From positions 62,001-126,000 of the forward strand of contig NQMI01000002.1 of the NCBI GenBank assembly GCA_002270565.1: a stretch of DNA of 64,000 nt, given 5' to 3'. The translations under genes and the position numbers were made by a program. This DNA is from Stenocarpella maydis (taxonomy: Eukaryota > Ascomycota > Sordariomycetes > Diaporthales > Diaporthaceae). Positions 45,473-55,714 of this stretch are shown here, piece by piece. Below the pieces are notes generated by a model, which searched no databases, had not been told where the DNA came from, and saw only the letters and a program-made list of their open reading frames with translations. The number at the start of each line of letters is the position of its first letter. The stretch's first letter is position 1.

Positions 45473-46806
45473 CGCCATGATGATCAAAGCTCGGAGTGTT
45501 GTCTCCGCCGTGAGCTTTGGAATCATTTTAGAGCAACGCCACCCAAGATCCATCACTGAAACCCGGTTTCAGTCGAAGCCCAAGATGGCAGGTACGATCA
45601 ATCCAAGAGATACAAGTCAGAAATAAGATGAGTACCCTAAATTTCAAGAGTATAAAGATTGCTGATCAGATGCAGTCTGTGGATACATTTTGATTTGGCT
45701 TTGACGTGGAGGTCCGGAGACGCTCTCGCCAAAGTGGCGATCTAGGACCCCTACCATTCATGGCACTGGTAGTCACTCAAGGAGTAGTGAGGAATACCCC
45801 ACATATTCTAGGAGTAATAACAAATGTGCAGGTCTCAGACACTTGTCACACAAAGTACTTGAAAGTAAAGCCTAGTCATTGAGTTCTGAGAGGCGGACTT
45901 GCTTCTGCCGCGCAGCTAAAGAGACGTTTGCTACCGGCTAGACCGCCCCATTCCCTTGGCATTCTCACCGAGAACATGAGCCAAGAGGAAATGTCTCTCA
46001 GGGCCCATAGGGGGATTACTCACGCAAGTCCAGTTAGCCATCGCATGATCATTTCCTATGCCTACCTAGAGCTGAGTACCTACGCGATGCTAAAGCGTAC
46101 GGGTCAGATGTTATGTGCTTCCAAGAGACGTTTGATCCGGGCGTGCGTGAACCACGATCCAGTCTCGAAAAGTGCATTCGCCGCCATCATCGAGGCCGAG
46201 TTCCTGAGCACTTTAGCAGCAGGAGAACTCGGCTGTACAATCTTCTTTGAGTCTGCATATATATGGTGCTGTGGGGGGATTACAAATTGTGAGCACATGT
46301 GTGGCGCTCGGTGGGCTCTTCGTGCAGGACGAGGCAAACAAGCGTGTCTCAAAGTTCACGTGAGCTATCCTTCAACGGGGTTCCTCCTCGATTAGACGGG
46401 TGGTTCAGTCGGCCAGAGAGGTAAATTCATCCAGGGGATCTGAAAGATTTGTGTGGTGGAATACGACTTTGGATATTCACCTTGTGACGGTCGAGGGAGC
46501 TAGGAGAGAAACAGTATTGCCTAGAGAGGAACCAAAAAGAGTCAAGAAATAACTAACTTCTTAGACCCGAGTCCATCAGTCAGTCGGCTCCGGGCCTCCG
46601 AGTCTCAGTAACGATTTCGACCGTGACCAAGCCAGGGAAAAGTCCGAGAAGCCTACTGAACTTCTCTCTGTCCATTCTATGCTGTCCCGTCCGCGCCAGA
46701 GTCACACTTGAATGTGGGAATAAAGCCCTAAAAGGGAAATGAGATGATCATTCGATTTATCCGAGAGAGCTGCGAGCGATTCAAAGGGGCCTTGTATCAA
46801 TGGCGT
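45473..46806. other. Gene-free stretch
   Basis: Contains one plus-strand frame of 155 codons (45928-46395) without family resemblance or an intron signal pattern. I see no supportable gene. Confidence 0.45.
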
Positions 46807-48148
46807 CTAATAAACGCATGTCGCAAACCACCTCACCGCCCACCCGCCGCGCCTGCCGATGCCATCACACACTATTTCTGAGTTCATGTTGATCAAGAAA
46901 GGCATGGCGGGCCAGACCGATGGCGGGATGGTCAAATAAGGCAATAGAGCGAGCATCCCCGAGCCGAAATTTCTCACCACCTGGCTCACTGTTATAAAGA
47001 GGTTCAGCTTGAGGGAAGAGCTCATGAAGACCGAATCCTTCACTACGAGCAGGCAGCTCGTGATGAGCACCCAAGTATTATGTTTTACTGTGTAGGTGAC
47101 CTACTATCCCGCAATTGGCCCATAGTTTGGCCATACGTCAAATCTGCGGACAGATCCAGAGCAAGCCAATCCGACCAGCGCTGCAGCTCTGCGGGCCTTT
47201 CTGTCCCTGAAGGCTCTCTCATCTCTTCGATAAACAGGTCGAGGTGTCTGTGAATCGTAGGCTCTTTGGACCTGAAGTTCTTGGCGCTGAACGCAGGCGC
47301 GAGTTTCTTTGCGACCTCACGGTGTCTTGCGGGGTTGGCTTCCCCGGAGATGCCGCCGTCAACGGTATCCAGAGCATCATAACCGACTTGGACGAAGCTT
47401 TCGAGGTTGTTCTGTTGGGACAGGTAGATATCTTTATGCTCGGGTGCCTTGGACAGGCCTTCCTTCGCGGAAATTGACAGTCAAGCCCAACGGTACCCCT
47501 TACTAGAGCTTCAGGATGGCCGAGATCGCCCTTCGGTGCTGTTCTGGGAGAGAGAACTGACATTGAGCTGCCTGCGGGTTTACAAAAACAAGCTCGTTGG
47601 GGCCGATCCTCACTACATCCCCTGGGGTAATGGTAGGGTCTCAAGTCAGGTTTAAAAGCGATCCACATGACTGAGATGGATGGATAGTCAACTAGTACCG
47701 TATTTTGCCAAAGCCTCCTCAATGAGTCATAGATATCTCCCGCTCATACTAAAGATTCAATCAACATTCTGGGCAAGCAACCTCCAGGCGAGCAAGACGC
47801 ACCATGCACGAGCCCACCGGAGGTCGGACACGGCAGCAAGTCTTGGGCCGGGATACTTTGAGAGCGGGTGAAACCTGATGTTGTATATGGCTCGAGAGAC
47901 CAAGTATGCCACCATCTATAATACAATACGGGTCAGACGCGCGACTCATCCCACCACCACCAGTTAGTTATCTACCAGGAAGGCGAGAGTCGCTTGGCCC
48001 CGAGGCCAAAGCTCACCAGCGCGGCAACAGGGGCGATGGGATGACCCACCAGCCCGCGGACGACCTGGACAACAGACGCGGCAATGCCTTTTGCGCCGGG
48101 CTCCAGATGCCGGCTGGACACAAGACTTGCGACACCGTCGGGGTTCAT
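46807..48148 (-). pseudogene. Cytochrome P450 pseudogene lacking the haem-binding half
   Basis: Exon pieces on the minus strand reconstruct a P450 N-terminal half. Exon 1 (48148-48017) ends VRGLVGHPIAPVAAL, part of the membrane anchor. Exon 2 (47915-47803) reads [28 protein letters not shown] (shown in two parts: [12 protein letters not shown], then [16 protein letters not shown]), the classic proline-rich hinge. Exon 3 (47748-47699) ends LIEEALAKYG. Exon 4 from 47621 gives GDVVRIGPNELVFVNPQAA. Later pieces give GGISGEANPARHREVAKKLA (about 47370-47310) and LTIPPSVWPAMPFL (about 46920-46880). A TGA at 47729-47727 interrupts exon 3. The I helix, ExxR and the haem-Cys motif are all absent: sequence below 46860 has no similarity. 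It is non-functional, a truncated relic of a microsomal monooxygenase. Confidence 0.8.
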
Positions 48149-49394
48149 CTTGCGCGCAACGGGGATAGCAGACGGTTTGGCAAATGGGGCGGCAACAAGG
48201 TACTGTGGAAGGCGGGGAGTAGATGCAAAACGGGTCTTGGTATTCTGGAGTGTGGGCCAAGGAGAGGGAGGATGTTATCCCCAGCCCCAGCCCCAGCTGG
48301 TGCGAGTTGACTGTTGGTTTGTTGTTGGTAGCGCACCCACACCAATAATAGATCATAGACCACCAATAACTTCTTCAGGGGGTCAGCGCTACTGACTCCC
48401 AGGGTCGCCATCCTTGACTCGGGTACCAAGACGACCAGAAATTAATTGCACATGTGCTACACTGATAGCGTCAAAACACTGTGTATTAGAGGACTTCATG
48501 CTTTGCTGCCCTTGGCTATGATGTATTCCAAACAGCTATGTAAGTATTACCTTCGAGCATGCAACTCCGACAGTGTCCGGGCCTCAGAACAGGATCAGCC
48601 CCATAGCCTAGCTTACTAGGTAGGTACACCCGGGTGGTGCTCCGCAATCAATCATCTCATGCTTCTTTCTGCACAGTGATGCTGGACCAAGCACAACTCA
48701 TTCAACCAATACATAGTAGGTAGACACACCTGCGTTTCGCGCCCGTCACCCACTGCATGCCTGGTAAACAGCAAGCATCGACACGCAACACGGGAACATC
48801 ACCGTACCCATCCAGAAACCCCCAAGACACGCTGGACGTCCTCAAGGCCAAGATTTATGTTAATGCATCTCATTAGTTGGTGTAGATATATGCCCCGCTC
48901 TACCCTGCTCCGCCTCCAAATGGTACATAGCTCTTCTCGTCACAACCCCCCTCCCCCCGGGGTCCCTCATCTCACTCTATCCAACCAAACCAACTAACCC
49001 TACACGCCTTTCCTTCGCCCTCCATCGCCCCGCTCTGCGTCTGCCTGTGGTATGGTATCTCAAAGCAGAAACAAAAAAAAACAATAAGCGAAATACACCA
49101 ACAAACCCTGGGGCCCGAGCAACAAGGCATGTGTGTGTGTGTTTGTATGTAAATGTCAACCAGTCAACCAACCAGACTGAGCCACCAGCAGCCAAGAACC
49201 GAGCCAGGCAAGTATGCTACCTAGCAACACAAGATACCCGCACGATGCTTCAAAAAAGGAGAGAAGAACTCTGCGCGCAAGACATGTCGCCGGCTGGGAA
49301 AAAAATCGAGCAACTTTCTTTTCGAATAGACAAAGGCGCAGGAGAGAATCTCGATTGATGTATTGAACAAGGACAACTACAACTTCCCTTCTTT
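48149..49394. other. Intergenic stretch between the P450 relic and the chitin synthase activator gene
   Basis: Contains the 3' flank of the activator gene, an A-run near 49073-49081 and a short TG microsatellite near 49130-49141. No gene is supported. Confidence 0.5.
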
Positions 49395-49822
49395 TTACAT
49401 GACAACCTAAATCCGGGTAATGAATCCAAATCAGCCTCGCTATTCACCAATGACCCACCCCCGAGGCAGAATAGAAAACACCGGACATGTTTTTTCAGAA
49501 GGGAGGGGGGGGGTTGGGAACGGATGAACATAAAACTTACACAGTCGTCCTTGTCCTTGGTCCTCGGGATCCCCATCTCGTCAAACGTCGCCGGCCCGTT
49601 GCCCATCGTCTTGCCGTCCGGGTGGTCCGTCGGCTTGCGCTGCGGTTTGGCCGGCGCGCTGGCCGCGCTGGGCGCGGGGCTGGCCGGCCCGTGCGACGAC
49701 GCCGACGTCGNGACGGCCGCGCGCCAGCCGGGTTCTGCTGAGGCGGCGCGCTCGACCGCCCGCCGTTGTCCGCGAGCGCGTACCCGGCCATCGGCGGCCG
49801 CGGCCCTGTGCCCTGCCTGCCC

Positions 49823-49856
<34 letters not shown>

Positions 49857-52800
49857 CCCCGAGCGAGCTCGACCGCCCCCCGTACTCGGGCCCGGGCATG
49901 GACCCTGCGGGCGGGATCATCGGTGGCGACTGGGGGCCCTGTTGGCCGCCGTACGGTGCGCCTCGTCCTGCTGCTGTTTGCCGGGTTGGGTTGGTTAGTC
50001 TGCTCTCTGACGAATGTCCACATGGAAGAGGGCCGAAGTTGGATGAAAATGATGCCATACCATTTCCACCCGGTCCGCCCATGGGTCTCCGCCCGTCTGG
50101 GCCTGGTGTTCCCATGCTGCCCTGCCTGTATCCTCCTGGCCCGGGGCTCTGCTGCCTGTACCCTCGGCCACCCGGTCCCATGCCAGGTGCTAAGTTGTTG
50201 GGCCCAGGTCCTCCTCTCCCGGCGCTTCCCGGGCGGATTCCGAAGGCACCTTGGTTGGCCATCGGTCTCTGGTAGCCGTCGTCCGGGTATGGGGCGGCAG
50301 AAGACGGCCTGTTGACGCTGAGAGGGTAAGGTTTCGTCTCGTCTTCGGGGTAAGGGGCTGCCGACTTTGGCCTCATGGCGAGGTTGCCGTGGTCGACGTT
50401 GACGTTCAGGCCGAAAGCAGGCGGCCGGCCGTCGGCGCCTGCAGGCCCGTGCCTGGGGGACGGATTCGGCGATGCTCTCGGGCTCCTCCCGTTCGGGTCG
50501 TTTGGCGTCGACGGGCCCTCGGGCACAGCCGCCATGTGTTGCTGGTCCTTGAGCCTCTGGAGCCTCTCTGGCCGCTTGCCCCTCATGGAGCCGTGCTGCG
50601 ACTTGATCCTGGTGAGGGCGGTCGTCTCGTGGTCCTTCTTGGACAGGCTCTTGTTCCTCTGCAGGCTGTCCAGGCGGCCGACGGCGTCGGGGTTGCCATG
50701 GGCCGCTGCCAGCTCGTACCACCGCCGTGCCTCGTTCAGGTCCTTCTGCATGTGTATCCCGATCTCGTGGTAGTAGCCCATGGCGAACTCGCCAGTGGGC
50801 AGCTTGGCGTCCGCGGCCTGTTTTGCGTACTTGAACGCGAGCGCCTCGTTCTTGGCGAAGGCGCCCTCGTAGCCGAAGAGGAACCACCGGCTGACGCCCA
50901 GCGCGGCTTCTGGCTGGCCCTGCACGGAGGCGAGGCCATAGTAGTGCAGGGAGTAGGCAGGGTTGAAGTCGCACCCGAGCTGGCAGAGCTCGTAGGCCTG
51001 GCCCATCTTGAGCTGGGCCTTGGCGAACCCGAGGTAGGCCGCCTTCTCGATGTACTGCCTGGCGGTGTCGACCTTGTAGGGGAGCACGCCCTCGGGGACG
51101 GTGATGTCGGGGAGGTCCCGGGCGATGAGCATGCCAAAGACGTAGGCTCCCTGGGGCGCGTCCTCGTCGGCCGTGTCGGCGGCCCTGTTGATGAGGTCGA
51201 TGCCGCGCTGGAAGTCCTGCCTCTGGCCGTGTTGGCCGAGCAGGGACATCATGCCGAGGCGGTACATGGCGGCAGAGTCGCCCAGCCTCTCGCCGTTGTA
51301 GTAGTGGGTGATAGCCTTGTCGAACTCGTTCGAGTTCTCAAAGAGCATGCCCATCCTGTACTCGGCGCGGCCCCAGCCCTGCTCGGCGGCGAGCTTGTAG
51401 CCCATGAAGGCCTTCCTCTTGTCCTCCCTCACGTCGAACTTGCCAAACTCGTCCCACTTGGCCATCATGAAGACGGCCTCGGGGTGGTGCTGCTCGCTGA
51501 GGTACCTGATGATGTTCATGGCGTCGACGCGCAGCTCGTGCTGCTGGTGCGGGGTGGTTGGGCGACCGCCGTGGCCGGCATCCCGGGCGCGGTCCTCGGA
51601 CGCGATCTCGACGTAGTTGAGGGCGTCCCTCGCCCACGACAGCTGCATGTTGACATTGTTGGAGTGCAGCACGTGCTCGCGCGCATTGTATAATATCTCC
51701 TCCTTCTCCACGTCGCTCGGCGGGATGTTGTCCCCCTTGACCTTGGGGAAGGGGGTATAGCTGGGCATGTCGGTGACCGCCATGGGCTTGTAGGGTGCGT
51801 GGTTCGGGTCGTCCTCGAACGGGCGGAAGTTACTGCTGTCGGGCTCGTGGTTTTCACCGTAGCCGCCGCCGTAGTTTGCCCCGGCGCCGTTGTTTGAGTG
51901 CGGGTGTCGGGCCTGTCCTGCCTGATATTCCATGCGCTGGAGGTCCTGCTGCATGTTTTGAGGAACCTCGGGCATTACCCTGCAGTGGCGCGCGATCCAA
52001 CGTCAGCCAGTCTCTCTAGCTCTCGGCTCCTCCCTCTCCTTTTTTAGGCGACCGGAGGTGGTCAATCGCGGCCAAGAAAGTACAGCGGGCCGACTGGGTC
52101 GCACAAAAATGGGGGGTGTGGTCGGTGGTGGGGATTTATTGTTATTTGGCCTCTGGACATACCTCTGGGGAGCCGGAGCATACATCTCGGGCATGGAGTA
52201 GTCGTCGTAGCCTCCGGGAACAAAGGTTGCTGCAAACTGCGGCATGTCGCTAGAAACACTGCGGCTTGGCTGGATGGAGCTGCCTGCATAAATAAAAGAA
52301 GGATCGGTCAGCCAGAGTCCCTTTTCCGGCCCCCTGCAAGGTGGCGGGCCACAACAACAAATCTCCAAGGACCCTGAAGCTCTCCCAGACTGGGTCAGGA
52401 GGCAGGCCGTCTAACGAGAAGCGAGAATGGACAGGAGGGGCGGGCTCGAGTTCTAGAAGGAGTGTTGGAGCGGGACAGGTTTGTTCGGGCTGGCCTGGTC
52501 TGGTCTGTATATGGCAGGGCCTGTGTGCTGGTGGGTTCGGCCGCCAAGAGAAAGACACCAAGATCTAAGTGGGAATGGGAGGGGGGGGACCCGTGTGCTG
52601 TTCCGGAGGTGGGTTGCGTGGTGGTGAGCAGCCGTGGTAGTAGTGAATGAAGTGAATATTGGCCGGCGGCCCCCTTTTCTCAAGGTGGGGAGAGAGTGAA
52701 TGAGAGGGATTGGTTCAGGCCAAAGTTGGCCCAGGATGCCTCTCAGTTGACTGATGACTGACCGGACCCGACCACACACACGCACACACGCACATACGCA

Positions 52801-54141
52801 CACACAGACACCTCAAGATCCGGATCCAGATCCAGCTCGCCAGCGGCAGCAGCAGGAGCAGGAGCAGGAGCACAGCCGGTCAGTCAGGTCGGGTTAGCTG
52901 AACTGAGTGAGGATGGCGCGCGAGTTGCTGCGTGTCCCGCTTTCGTCACAGAGGGCCGAGGAGTGGCGGGCTCCACCATTTGGGTTCCGTTAGATTGATC
53001 CCGCGAGGGGGGGCGCTGTGGCGAATCATGCAGCTCCAGGGCCCGGACACGTAATGGCACAAAGGGCCTTGTCATTCAGCTTTGTGTTTGTGTCCTGATT
53101 GCTTGGGGGGCGCAGCCTGGCTTGATGACGCCGTTGGTTATTTCCCCCAGGCCTAATCTAGGCCCGCACTAGGGTGGAGCTTGTAGGTGTTTCGCAGGCT
53201 GGCCGGCCGGCCGGCAGGACGGCAGGAATACCCCCCTTCCCCATATGCATAGCTTGTCTGCTTGTCCGGTGAATCCCAAGAAGAGTTTCTGGTGCCTGAC
53301 CGGGTGTGGGCTTTGGCTGCATGCCATTTTTAGAGTTGCCGGGCCGTCCAGGATACAAGAATACGGTGGGCCAGGCCGCTTATCGAAATGTCTCTGCGTA
53401 TTGGCCGCAATCGCAAATAATAAAGGCCTGGGTGCCAGGATGAATATTGCCAATAGCCTCTCTATAAACCCAGAGTCGCAAGCAGCAGGTTGCCTGCCGC
53501 ATGCGTGGTGTCTGGCATGCGTGGTGTCTGGCATGCGTGGTGTCTGGCATGCGTGGTGTCTGGCATGTGTCTGTGTCTGTGTCTGTGTGTGCGTGTGCGT
53601 GTGCGTGTGTGCGTGTCGGTTGTCCGTTTCGCGACCCTGGCTCCATTCACTTTGCTTCTCAAAACACGGCATCCATGAACCGCAGCCATGCACAGGTGTG
53701 TGCGTGTGTTTGGGGCAGTCCCGGGAGAGCTTCAGGGCCGAGATGGCGACAGGCGAGTGGGCACGAGGCCTTCTCCTGTGGGCAGGTCCGCCTCTCCAGC
53801 TGCCTGTCAAGCTGAAAGGCCGTCTGGCTGGAGCTGGGTGGCGGAAACCAACGAAACCTGCCATGTGCCTGGCTGGCTGGCTGGCGGGGGGAGTTCTCAG
53901 GTGGGGAAAAACACTGCTACTTACCAGCACCGAGCGGCGACTGGGTCGGCATCACTGCCGCGGAAACAGCCCGTGCGCCACGAGGCGTTGCTGCTGCTGC
54001 TGCTGCCGATGCATGATATGCTGCTGCTGGAGCCAGTCCCGGACCACCCGGGTTGTCGTACCTCTTTGCCTGCTGGTTGGGCCGGGCAGCGCGCGTGTAG
54101 GACGGGAGCGAGTTCCTGCCCGCGGGCGATGACGAGCTCAT
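49395..54141 (-). CDS. SEL1-repeat chitin synthase activator (SKT5/Chs4-like), CaaX protein
   Basis: Five exons: 54141-53925, 52283-52163, 51979-50061, 49973-49541 and 49406-49395 (about 900 residues). A disordered N terminus leads to SEL1-type helical repeats over about residues 190-500 (KAFMGYKLAAEQGWGRAEYRMG, AAMYRLGMMSLLG, IEKAAYLGFAKAQLKMG, LHYYGLASVQGQPEAALG, ARRWYELAAAHGNPDA). A Gly/Pro/Gln-rich tail with ten Gln follows. The last exon is only GTT-GTC-ATG-TAA, which turns DDC into a C-terminal CVVM: a farnesylation CaaX box, as in yeast Chs4/Skt5 (CVIM). Known role: membrane-tethered activator of class IV chitin synthase. The assembly has an N at 49711, and the frame shifts by one exactly there. 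Intron 1 (1641 bp) is unusually long, so exon 1 is less certain; translation could instead begin in exon 2. Confidence 0.85.
49711..49711. other. Ambiguous base at a frameshift point
   Basis: This is the only N I noticed. Upstream and downstream protein segments of the chitin synthase activator lie in different frames that meet here, so one base is probably missing or miscounted. Confidence 0.85.
49825..49854 (-). repeat. (CAG)10 trinucleotide repeat encoding poly-Gln
   Basis: Ten uninterrupted CTG units on the plus strand are read as ten CAG (Gln) codons in exon 4 of the chitin synthase activator gene. Confidence 0.95.
52771..52812. repeat. CA-rich microsatellite
   Basis: An imperfect run of CA/CG dinucleotides inside the long first intron of the chitin synthase activator gene. 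Confidence 0.8.
53499..53620. repeat. 16-bp minisatellite followed by TGTC/TG microsatellite
   Basis: The unit GCATGCGTGGTGTCTG is repeated four times exactly (53499-53562), then degenerates into TGTC and TG/CG repeats to about 53620. It lies within the long first intron of the chitin synthase activator gene. Confidence 0.9.
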
Positions 54142-55714
54142 CGTGGGCTTTTTTGTTTTGTTTTTGTTTCCTGGCTCGGCCGGCGCCCTTGTTATTATTG
54201 GGTTTATCCTTCCTCCCTCGGGGTCTCGTGGTCGGCTCCGACGCCCGTGGTCTTTGGAAGACGTTGTCGCTCTGTATCGGATTAGGAGTAGTAACTTTGG
54301 GTCGGCGTGAATGGTTCGGACCCTGGAATTTTGGCTGTGCCGCAACAGGCGCTGTGTCTCGGTCTCGTATTAGGCGATTCGATTCCGGGTGTCGCGGAGG
54401 ATGGATGACGGCCGCGCCTCAATGCGTCAGCGTCAATGCTGAGGCTCCAGTGGAGGTGACAAGGACAGCCACAACGGCGCGATTCAAGACCAAAAGGGGC
54501 GAACTCGCTGTTGATGTATACTTGGCTGTTGAATTTTGGATTCGAGAAAAAGAAGATGGTAGAAACCAATGATGTCAGGGTGACTGACGGTGTTATTTGG
54601 AGTGCCTGTGGTTGGTGGTGGGCAGGCGTGGGAGCCGCTTGCATTTGGAGGAGTTGGAGGATCACAAGCCGCCTGGGCGTGTTGCTCGGCTACTCCAAGA
54701 CAGTAAGCAAGTATCTGTGAGTGGGAGAGAGTCTTGATGCCTAAATCATTGCTGCAGACGTGAGGGTTAAAAGGAGGCCTTCACAGTAAATACTCTGCGT
54801 TGTTGTCCGTGAGCAAAAAAAAAAAGACAAAGCGATGACACCCAAGCCCAGCCAAGGACAAGTCAGAAGAGGGGGGGGGGTGGTCAAGCAAACAAAAAGA
54901 AGTCCGGGTGATATCAAAAAGCATAATGGCACTCACATTTCGTCCTCATTACTTGGTATTCTTTGGCCCAAGAACAAGTCAAATGAGCAGCAGGTCACAA
55001 CCCCAATTTGGTAGAGGTACATGCATGACCTGCGCATTGCCGCCCAACAAACCTCCAAAGAACTTCCAATCGGCTCCTCATCAACCTGTTGTCGGTCATC
55101 CCAGGGCCGGGCCAGGCCGGGTTTAGCCACATTTCACATATTCCTGTCAAAAATGCAGCCAGAAATAGAACACTGACAGCCCAGTCTCTCACATGCTATC
55201 GGAAGGGACTGGCAACACTTTTCTTTGTCATTGCACAGTGACTCACTGTCAGTGGGACAGATTTCATCAAAAACCAACAGGGTCGCCTCATCCATCCCCT
55301 AATAACTCGCGACTCTTAGACAGGAGGGAGGTGGCGGAAGAAAAACTATATGCATCTACCCGTCGCTATTCTGAAATCTAGCATGAAACGGCCGGATGAT
55401 TCCCACTCCGTCGAGACTCGGCCGACGGTCGTGGTCGGCAGGATCACAGACACCTAGATGCGAAGATGGCTCGGCACAAAAGACCGAGTGCAGAGACAGA
55501 TAATATGATTGTTCATATCTCCCCAAAAGACACCAAGCAATGCAAATAACTAGCTGCGACAAAGAAAGTTGAAACCCATGGCATACCCATGCCTCCCTTT
55601 TGCTCGGACGCCAACTCCGTGGTGAGAACTCCGTTTTCTGAGAGACTAGACGCTTCTATCACATCAGCGGACCAACAAAAAAAAAAGGAGCAAGGTCACA
55701 TATGATCATCACAC
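54142..55714. promoter_or_regulatory. Upstream region of the chitin synthase activator gene and 3' flank of Rad54
   Basis: A 1.57-kb gap with short overlapping frames only, a G-run near 54872-54880 and an A-run near 55677-55686. Presumed promoter plus 5' UTR on the left and Rad54 3' UTR on the right. Confidence 0.45.

Noticed and set aside
45928..46395. 155-codon plus-strand frame as a gene
   Set aside because: No family resemblance, no domain and no supporting splice or signal features; kept as intergenic.
50251..51693. 480-codon plus-strand frame across the chitin synthase activator gene
   Set aside because: Shadow of the SEL1-repeat coding strand caused by third-position GC bias; Val/Leu/Gly-rich with no domain.
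53499..53562. Repeat array resembling a CRISPR
   Set aside because: Units are directly adjacent with no spacers; it is a minisatellite in a eukaryotic intron.
54360..54390. tRNA B-box-like sequence GATTCGATTCC
   Set aside because: No matching A box or cloverleaf can be folded in the flanking 80 bases.
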